NCBI GenBank assembly: GCA_964392615.1
Contig: CAYMRB010000558.1
Location: forward strand, 1 to 5,514
Length of the DNA: 5,514 nucleotides
From: CAYMRB01 sp964392615
GTDB lineage: Bacteria > Planctomycetota > UBA8108
Direction of reading: 5' to 3'
The position numbers and the translations under genes were made by a program. Position 1 is the first letter of the stretch. Every line of letters starts with the position of its first letter. Below the pieces are notes generated by a model. It searched no databases and was not told the origin of the DNA. It saw nothing but the letters and a program-made list of their open reading frames with translations. Shown piece by piece: positions 1 through 3,655 of the stretch.

Positions 1-1
1 G

Positions 2-880
2 AGGCCGTTCGACGACTTCGAGGTGCGCTGGGTTCCCGAGCCGGGCAGCATCCCGGTGGGATTCCACGGCTTTCGCGTCTTGACGCTGTGGTCTTTCACA
101 TGGGCCGTGATCCTGTTGGTGCTGACGATCGTCGTCGGCGTCTTCTACACGCTGCGCTACGTGCTCCGCGAAACGCGCACGGCGCGGTTGAAGTCCGATT
201 TCGTCGGATTCATCAGCCACGAGCTCAAGACGCCGCTCGCTGCGATCCGGATGTTCACCGAGACGCTCCTCGCCGGTCGCGTCGAGGATGACGCGGAGCG
301 GCAAACGTGCCTCGAGCTGATCGACAAGGAGAGCGAGCGGCTCTCGAAGCTGATCGACACGGTCCTCGAGTACTCGCGCATCGAGCGCCAGCAGAAGACG
401 TTCCGCTTCGCGAGCGGCAGCATCGAGGAGGTCGTGAACGAGGCGGTGCGGCTCTTTCACGGCCACACGAAAGACCGGCCTCGCAAGGTGGAGGTCAACG
501 CCGTCCAGCAGGTCTCGAAGATCCAGATGGATCGCGACTCGATGGTCGAGTTGATGCTGAACCTGCTGTCGAACGCTGACAAGTACTCTCCGGCAGGAGA
601 GCCGATCGTCATCAACCTGCGCGAGACGGTCGACGATATCACCGTCGAGGTGATCGACCGCGGGGTCGGCATTCCGAAGCGCGATCAGAAGAGGATCTTC
701 GAGAAGTTCTTCCGCTCGAACGACTATCTGTCGCGCGCGGTCGAGGGGTCGGGCCTCGGTTTGGCCTTTGCCCGCTACATCGCGAAAGTGCACAATGGCG
801 AGATCAGGGTTTCGAGTCAGGTCAATTCGGGTAGTACGTTCACGCTACAGCTCAGGAAGACACACGTCCTCGCCGAGTAG
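2..880 (+). CDS. Sensor histidine kinase, C-terminal part (5' truncated by window edge)
   Basis: Membrane-bound sensor kinase that autophosphorylates on histidine and passes the phosphate to the response regulator encoded just downstream. The frame is open to the left edge, so 292 residues of a longer protein are visible. The GTG at 23 lies inside this frame and is not the likely start. Numbering from the first whole codon (2-4), a short extracytoplasmic tail (about 1-25) precedes one membrane helix (about 26-51). The HisKA H-box FISHELKTPL follows, with phosphoacceptor His at about 73 (codon 218-220). Then come the HATPase_c N-box LLSNADKYS (Asn about 191), G1 box DRGVGI (about 219-224), F-box IFEKFFR and G2 box GSGLGLAFA (about 249-257). 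All catalytic boxes look intact. The helix runs almost directly into HisKA, leaving little room for a HAMP domain. The missing N-terminus should hold the sensor region, so the stimulus is unknown. The domain order resembles PhoR-like kinases, but no ligand can be assigned. Confidence 0.95.
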   Translation, partial: RPFDDFEVRWVPEPGSIPVGFHGFRVLTLWSFTWAVILLVLTIVVGVFYTLRYVLRETRTARLKSDFVGFISHELKTPLAAIRMFTETLLAGRVEDDAERQTCLELIDKESERLSKLIDTVLEYSRIERQQKTFRFASGSIEEVVNEAVRLFHGHTKDRPRKVEVNAVQQVSKIQMDRDSMVELMLNLLSNADKYSPAGEPIVINLRETVDDITVEVIDRGVGIPKRDQKRIFEKFFRSNDYLSRAVEGSGLGLAFARYIAKVHNGEIRVSSQVNSGSTFTLQLRKTHVLAE

Positions 881-892
881 GGGGGTAGAACC

Positions 893-1606
893 GTGAGCCG
901 GAACGCGGAAAGGCCGCCGAAGAAAATCCGAGTGCTCGTCGTCGAGGACGACGCGTCGCTGCTCTTCGGGCTGCGCAAGAACCTGGAGTACGAAGGGTAC
1001 GAGGTGCTCACCGCGTCCGATGGCGAGTCGGGGCTGCAGCAGGCCGTCGATGCGCGTCCGGATCTCGTCGTCCTCGACGTGATGCTGCCAAAGATGAACG
1101 GCTTCGAGGTCTGCGAGGTTCTGCGCAAGAACGACATCGACATCCCCGTGATCTTCCTGACCGCGAAGTCGACGGAGGGGGACAAGATCACCGGGCTGAC
1201 TCTCGGCGGCGACGACTACCTGACGAAGCCGTTCAGTGTCGGTGAGCTACTCGCGCGCATCAAGACCGTACTGCGACGAGTCAAGGACGCGAGCCCGGAA
1301 CCGCTGCGGTTCGGTTCCCTCGTCGTCGACGGTCAAGGCCGGACCGTGGAGGTCGATGGGCGTGACGTGTCGTTGACGTCGAAGGAGTTCGAGCTCCTTT
1401 GCTTCATGATCCGACGCGCCGGCAAGGTGCTGCCTCGCGAGACGATCCTGCAGAAGGTATGGGGCTACGACTATTACGGGACGGCGCGAACGATTGACAA
1501 CTTCATCAATCGACTGCGGCAGAAGATCGAGGTGAATCCGCTCAAGCCACAGTTTCTTTTCACCGTGCGGGGCGTGGGGTACAAGTTCGCCGCTCCCGAC
1601 GAATGA
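893..1606 (+). CDS. OmpR/PhoB-family response regulator transcription factor
   Basis: Cytoplasmic DNA-binding response regulator of 237 residues, the usual size for the OmpR/PhoB family, and the probable partner of the upstream kinase. The receiver domain (about 12-125) has the acidic pair D19/D20, phosphoacceptor D62 in VVLDVMLP, the switch threonine T90 in IFLTAK and the conserved lysine K112 in LTKPF. A winged-helix domain (about 137-233) shows the family features LTSKEFELL, the recognition-helix region TARTIDNFINRLRQKI and the C-terminal hairpin TVRGVGYKF. The GTG start at 893 is chosen because it lies 12 bases after the kinase stop and has a G-rich Shine-Dalgarno-like stretch (879-885) about 6-7 bases upstream. 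The tight spacing indicates co-transcription and probably coupled translation with the kinase. This family binds tandem direct repeats of about 11-base period, and such a repeat lies 56 bases past the stop codon. The DNA target and physiological role are otherwise unknown. Confidence 0.96.
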   Translation: MSRNAERPPKKIRVLVVEDDASLLFGLRKNLEYEGYEVLTASDGESGLQQAVDARPDLVVLDVMLPKMNGFEVCEVLRKNDIDIPVIFLTAKSTEGDKITGLTLGGDDYLTKPFSVGELLARIKTVLRRVKDASPEPLRFGSLVVDGQGRTVEVDGRDVSLTSKEFELLCFMIRRAGKVLPRETILQKVWGYDYYGTARTIDNFINRLRQKIEVNPLKPQFLFTVRGVGYKFAAPDE

Positions 1607-1630
1607 TGCCTGAACGCCGGCCCTGAGTGT

Positions 1631-1653
1631 TTCCGCCCGGAACGCCTTTTTTT
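1631..1653 (+). terminator. Weak terminator-like site after the response regulator gene
   Basis: A small inverted repeat TTCC-GCCC-GGAA (1631-1642) is followed four bases later by a run of seven T residues (1647-1653), 25 bases after the response regulator stop. The stem has only four base pairs (five if a two-base loop were allowed), which is weak for a rho-independent terminator. It may be a leaky terminator for the two-component operon, or simply a T-run. Confidence 0.27.
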
Positions 1654-1661
1654 CTCCGGCG

Positions 1662-1694
1662 GTGACCGTTTCGTGACATGGCCGGGTTTAGAAT
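1662..1694 (+). promoter_or_regulatory. Candidate OmpR/PhoB-type promoter: tandem GTGAC half-sites plus -10 box
   Basis: Two identical GTGAC words start at 1662 and 1673, so the direct repeat has an 11-base period (GTGACCG, four bases, GTGACAT). Nine bases after the second unit comes TAGAAT (1689-1694), a five-of-six match to the sigma-70 -10 box. No good -35 hexamer stands at normal spacing. PhoB-type regulators recognise 7-base direct repeats separated by 4 bases and placed about ten bases upstream of the -10 in lieu of a -35. The layout here fits that, although the words differ from the E. coli Pho box. Transcription would start near 1701 and run toward the exported-protein gene, giving a leader of about 280 bases. 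The link to the neighbouring regulator is inference. Confidence 0.4.
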
Positions 1695-1731
1695 AGCCGC
1701 CGTAGTGGCTCGGGACGTGAACATCGTCTCA

Positions 1732-1824
1732 ATGGCATTCAGGGTTTATTCTCTTCTCTTTTCTCTCTTTTGTTTCTGGATGGTCCTGAGCCGCTTTTTT
1801 TCCCTTCGCGTCGGGTCCCGTTAG
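1732..1824 (+). CDS. Possible 30-codon hydrophobic small ORF (tentative)
   Basis: An ATG at 1732 opens a 30-codon frame ending at TAG 1822-1824. The peptide begins MAFRVYSLLF and continues with a Leu/Phe/Ser/Trp-rich stretch to about residue 25, then a basic end (LRVGSR). That would fit a single membrane helix or a leader peptide. It begins about 30 bases downstream of the predicted start point of the candidate promoter and ends inside the left arm of the foldback repeat. Against it, there is no good Shine-Dalgarno at normal distance (the nearest, GGGA at 1712-1715, is 16 bases away). About half of its codons end in A or T, unlike neighbouring genes. A pyrimidine-rich tract read in any frame gives hydrophobic residues, so this may be chance. 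Confidence 0.2.
   Translation: MAFRVYSLLFSLFCFWMVLSRFFSLRVGSR
1745..1803. other. Pyrimidine-rich low-complexity tract
   Basis: The + strand here is mostly T and C, with repeated TCTCTT-like words from 1749 to 1770 (including the 12-base mirror repeat TCTCTTTTCTCT) and a second T7 run at 1795-1801. It is a clear composition break in otherwise GC-rich DNA. It lies in the leader between the candidate promoter and the exported-protein gene. No stable hairpin was seen directly before the T7 run, so it is not called a terminator. Confidence 0.7.
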
Positions 1825-1901
1825 CAGCCCGCTGAAGAAGGCAATCCGGCGCGACGGCGGCCATTTCGCCCTTGCGCGCGAAGCCCTTTCTCAACGGCTG
1901 C
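1824..1901. repeat. Foldback (MITE-like) element with imperfect terminal inverted repeats
   Basis: The left arm GCAGCCCGCTGAAGAAGG (1824-1841) is the imperfect reverse complement of the right arm CCTTTCTCAACGGCTGC (1885-1901). With one bulged C, 14 of 17 positions pair. Inside are further complementary pieces, GCGCG near 1849 with CGCGC near 1875, and GGCG near 1856 with CGCC near 1867, so the whole ~78 bases could fold into one long imperfect hairpin. No transposase is encoded. From memory, the arm words (GCAGCCCGTTGAAAAAGG type) recur as short palindromic or insertion-element ends in various high-GC genomes; this was not checked. It could be a decayed MITE or IS remnant, a REP-like element, or a structured 5' leader of the downstream gene. 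Confidence 0.55.
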
Positions 1902-1908
1902 CAGGCGC

Positions 1909-1939
1909 GGAGTCACCGCGACCTGGGGCTCGTGACTTC
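1909..1939. repeat. Short inverted repeat in the leader upstream of the exported-protein gene
   Basis: GGAGTCAC (1909-1916) and GTGACTTC (1932-1939) are complementary at seven of eight positions around a 15-base loop, ending 43 bases before the ATG at 1983. It could be an RNA hairpin or an operator. The GTGAC word also occurs in the candidate promoter. The arms are short and chance is a fair explanation. Confidence 0.25.
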
Positions 1940-1971
1940 TGGGTTCTCGCTGTTTCCGGCCGTTCGGTCCC

Positions 1972-1975
1972 GGAG
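1972..1975 (+). promoter_or_regulatory. Shine-Dalgarno site that decides the start at 1983
   Basis: GGAG lies seven bases upstream of the ATG at 1983, ideal spacing. The reading frame is open further upstream (a TTG at 1872 falls inside the foldback repeat), but only the 1983 start combines a good ribosome-binding site with an N-terminal signal peptide. Confidence 0.7.
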
Positions 1976-1982
1976 CATCAGG

Positions 1983-3527
1983 ATGCGTCGCGTTTCCTTG
2001 CGCCAGCTCGCCGCTTTGCCGTGGGCACTCACCGTCGGTTTTCTGTTGTCCGCGAATTCCGCGTGGACGCAGGAGCGCGCGGCGGACGGCGAGATCGCAT
2101 TCCACCGGATCTGGCAGCTCGAGGTCGCCGAGGGGCGGCTTCGGGACGCGGCCGAGCTCTGGGTCGAGTTCTACGAATCGCGGGCCGGCACGACGAATCG
2201 TGATCGCAGGCCGCCGCGCTGGGATCGGGGACGACTCGCCGGCATCGAGGCTGCCCTGCGGGCCGGGCGGTGTTTCGAGAAGCTGGGAAACGATCGGCGG
2301 GCCGAGCTCGCGTATCGCTGGCTGCTCTCTCGATTCGACCGCAGCCCCGCTACCGACGTCGGTGTCGCGAGGCGACGGGACGCGCGGACCGGACCGCTGA
2401 GTACGGGACCCGCGGCCAGGGCTCGCCTGCTGCGAGACCGCGCCCTGCTGCGATTGCGTCAACTCGATGCGCCGCGAGCGAGCGATTCGGCCGACGATCC
2501 GGCCGTCGCTGCGGCCATCGATGAATTCGCGGCCGCCCATCGTCTGTTGGCCGCGCGACTCGAACGGGTTCGTCAGACCGTCGTCCAGCGGCGGCATCGC
2601 GTGGACGTCGCGCGTGCGCTCGTCGACCGTCTGCGTCGGCTCGGCGTCGACCTGCAGCTACCGCGTCGCGAGTTCGGCGCGGAGGTCGCCGATCTCGAGC
2701 TGACCGCCTCCATCGAGCCGTTCTTCGATTCGAAAGCGAGACTGCAGCGTGCGATCGAAGCGCTGGCCTCGCGGTTCGTGACGCGTGGCTTGCAGGCTGC
2801 GGCGAACCGCGAGCTCGACCTGGCGCGTTGGGAGCTCGACAAGGCCCGGGCCCTCGAACAGCTCGACGGGATCGACTCGTTGCGCGATCGACTCGACCGG
2901 GGCGGCAGCCCGGATCGGCTCGCGCGTCTGGCGAGTCTCCGCTTGGCCGGCTGGGAGGGAAGCGTCACCGCGGCGAAGAGGCAGCGAGGGCGATTCCTGC
3001 TCCTGTCGGCAGATCAGCTCGATCGTCAGGACCGTAGGCTGCGCGAGCTCGAGAAGGCACGGGGAGAGCTGGACGGCCTCGCCACCGGCAGCCGCGTCGC
3101 GGACGCGGAGATCGACGCGCTCTCCCGCCAGATCGACGCCCGCTATCTCTTGGCGGCACCGGTCGCATTGCAGAAGCGCCTGGAAGAGCACGCGCAGGCG
3201 TCGCGTGAGGATCGCGTCCGCCTGCTCGATCACTGCGAGCAGCTGGTCGATCTGATATGCGAGGAGGCGCTGATCAACGCGGCCTCGCACGTCGGAGACG
3301 GCGTGGAAACGGCGACCGTCGTACGCGAGCTCGTGCGTGCTGCGGAAAAGGCCGGCGTCGCCGCTTCGAACGAATCCGCGGACGATGCGCGGCTGGAATC
3401 GACTCTTCTCGGACGCTGGTTCCCGACGTTCGAGGGCATCGCGACGTCGATCGATCATTCGGCGAGGTCCGACGACGAAGCTCGGCAGACGGAGGACGGA
3501 CAGAACAGCAACGACAACAACGAGTAG
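1983..3527 (+). CDS. Exported hypothetical protein with TPR-like N-terminal helices
   Basis: No known family was recognised for this 514-residue protein. Starting at ATG 1983, the N-terminus is a clear Sec signal peptide: MRRVSLRQ is basic, LAALPWALTVGFLLSA is hydrophobic, and cleavage is likely near residues 22-30, so it should act in the periplasm or cell envelope. No lipobox cysteine is present. Two TPR-like helix pairs follow, at about 38-66 (pattern L..AEGRLRDAAELW) and about 87-120 (GRCFEKLGNDRRAELAYRWLL). The rest is almost all helical, very rich in Arg, Leu, Ala, Asp and Glu, with heptad-like stretches near 190-225 and 345-365 that may form coiled coils. The C-terminus (about 495-514) is hydrophilic and Asn/Asp/Gln-rich, probably disordered. 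TPR-like exported proteins usually act as scaffolds in envelope complexes, but no partner is visible. The gene stands alone between a 376-base upstream gap and a strong terminator. It may answer to the upstream two-component system (inference). Confidence 0.8.
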   Translation: MRRVSLRQLAALPWALTVGFLLSANSAWTQERAADGEIAFHRIWQLEVAEGRLRDAAELWVEFYESRAGTTNRDRRPPRWDRGRLAGIEAALRAGRCFEKLGNDRRAELAYRWLLSRFDRSPATDVGVARRRDARTGPLSTGPAARARLLRDRALLRLRQLDAPRASDSADDPAVAAAIDEFAAAHRLLAARLERVRQTVVQRRHRVDVARALVDRLRRLGVDLQLPRREFGAEVADLELTASIEPFFDSKARLQRAIEALASRFVTRGLQAAANRELDLARWELDKARALEQLDGIDSLRDRLDRGGSPDRLARLASLRLAGWEGSVTAAKRQRGRFLLLSADQLDRQDRRLRELEKARGELDGLATGSRVADAEIDALSRQIDARYLLAAPVALQKRLEEHAQASREDRVRLLDHCEQLVDLICEEALINAASHVGDGVETATVVRELVRAAEKAGVAASNESADDARLESTLLGRWFPTFEGIATSIDHSARSDDEARQTEDGQNSNDNNE

Positions 3528-3572
3528 CTCGGGAAGCGCCACGCCACCCCGGCGCGTCTCGGGTCGTCTAGT

Positions 3573-3625
3573 GAGGGTAAGGAGTGTCACCGGCAGAACG
3601 GAAGGACTCGTTACCCTCTTTTTTT
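3573..3625 (+). terminator. Rho-independent terminator of the exported-protein gene
   Basis: GAGGGTAA (3573-3580) pairs perfectly with TTACCCTC (3611-3618). After one G-G mismatch the stem continues with GAGT (3582-3585) against ACTC (3606-3609), and an inner CCG/CGG can also pair. Seven T residues (3619-3625) follow at once. This is a classic intrinsic terminator for + strand transcription, 45 bases after the stop at 3527. On the - strand no T-run follows the hairpin, so it is not clearly bidirectional and the convergent helicase gene has no obvious terminator of its own. Confidence 0.88.
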
Positions 3626-3655
3626 GTGCCGTCAGTTCGCCGAAATCGGATCGGC

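Noticed and set aside
23..25. GTG as the start of the histidine kinase
   Set aside because: The frame is open upstream to the window edge and codes for sequence continuous with an extracytoplasmic domain; no Shine-Dalgarno sequence precedes it.
2..1606. Naming the pair phoR/phoB
   Set aside because: Family-level similarity fits many OmpR-class systems; the sensor domain is missing and no phosphate genes are in view.
1795..1801. Terminator at the second T7 run
   Set aside because: No convincing stem directly precedes the T-run; the only complementary pair (GGCTC near 1707 with GAGCC near 1788) is about 80 bases apart.
1872..1982. Longer N-terminus of the exported protein from TTG at 1872
   Set aside because: The start would fall inside the foldback repeat, lacks a ribosome-binding site, and would bury the signal peptide 37 residues inside the protein.
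1821..2597. Long open frame on the - strand antisense to the exported-protein gene
   Set aside because: It is Arg/Pro/Gly-rich with no recognisable domain, as expected for a shadow frame of a GC-rich gene; the + strand frame has the signal peptide, ribosome-binding site and terminator.
3640..3649. CCGAAATCGG palindrome as a terminator for the helicase gene
   Set aside because: The stem is only about four base pairs with almost no loop, and no T-run follows on the - strand.
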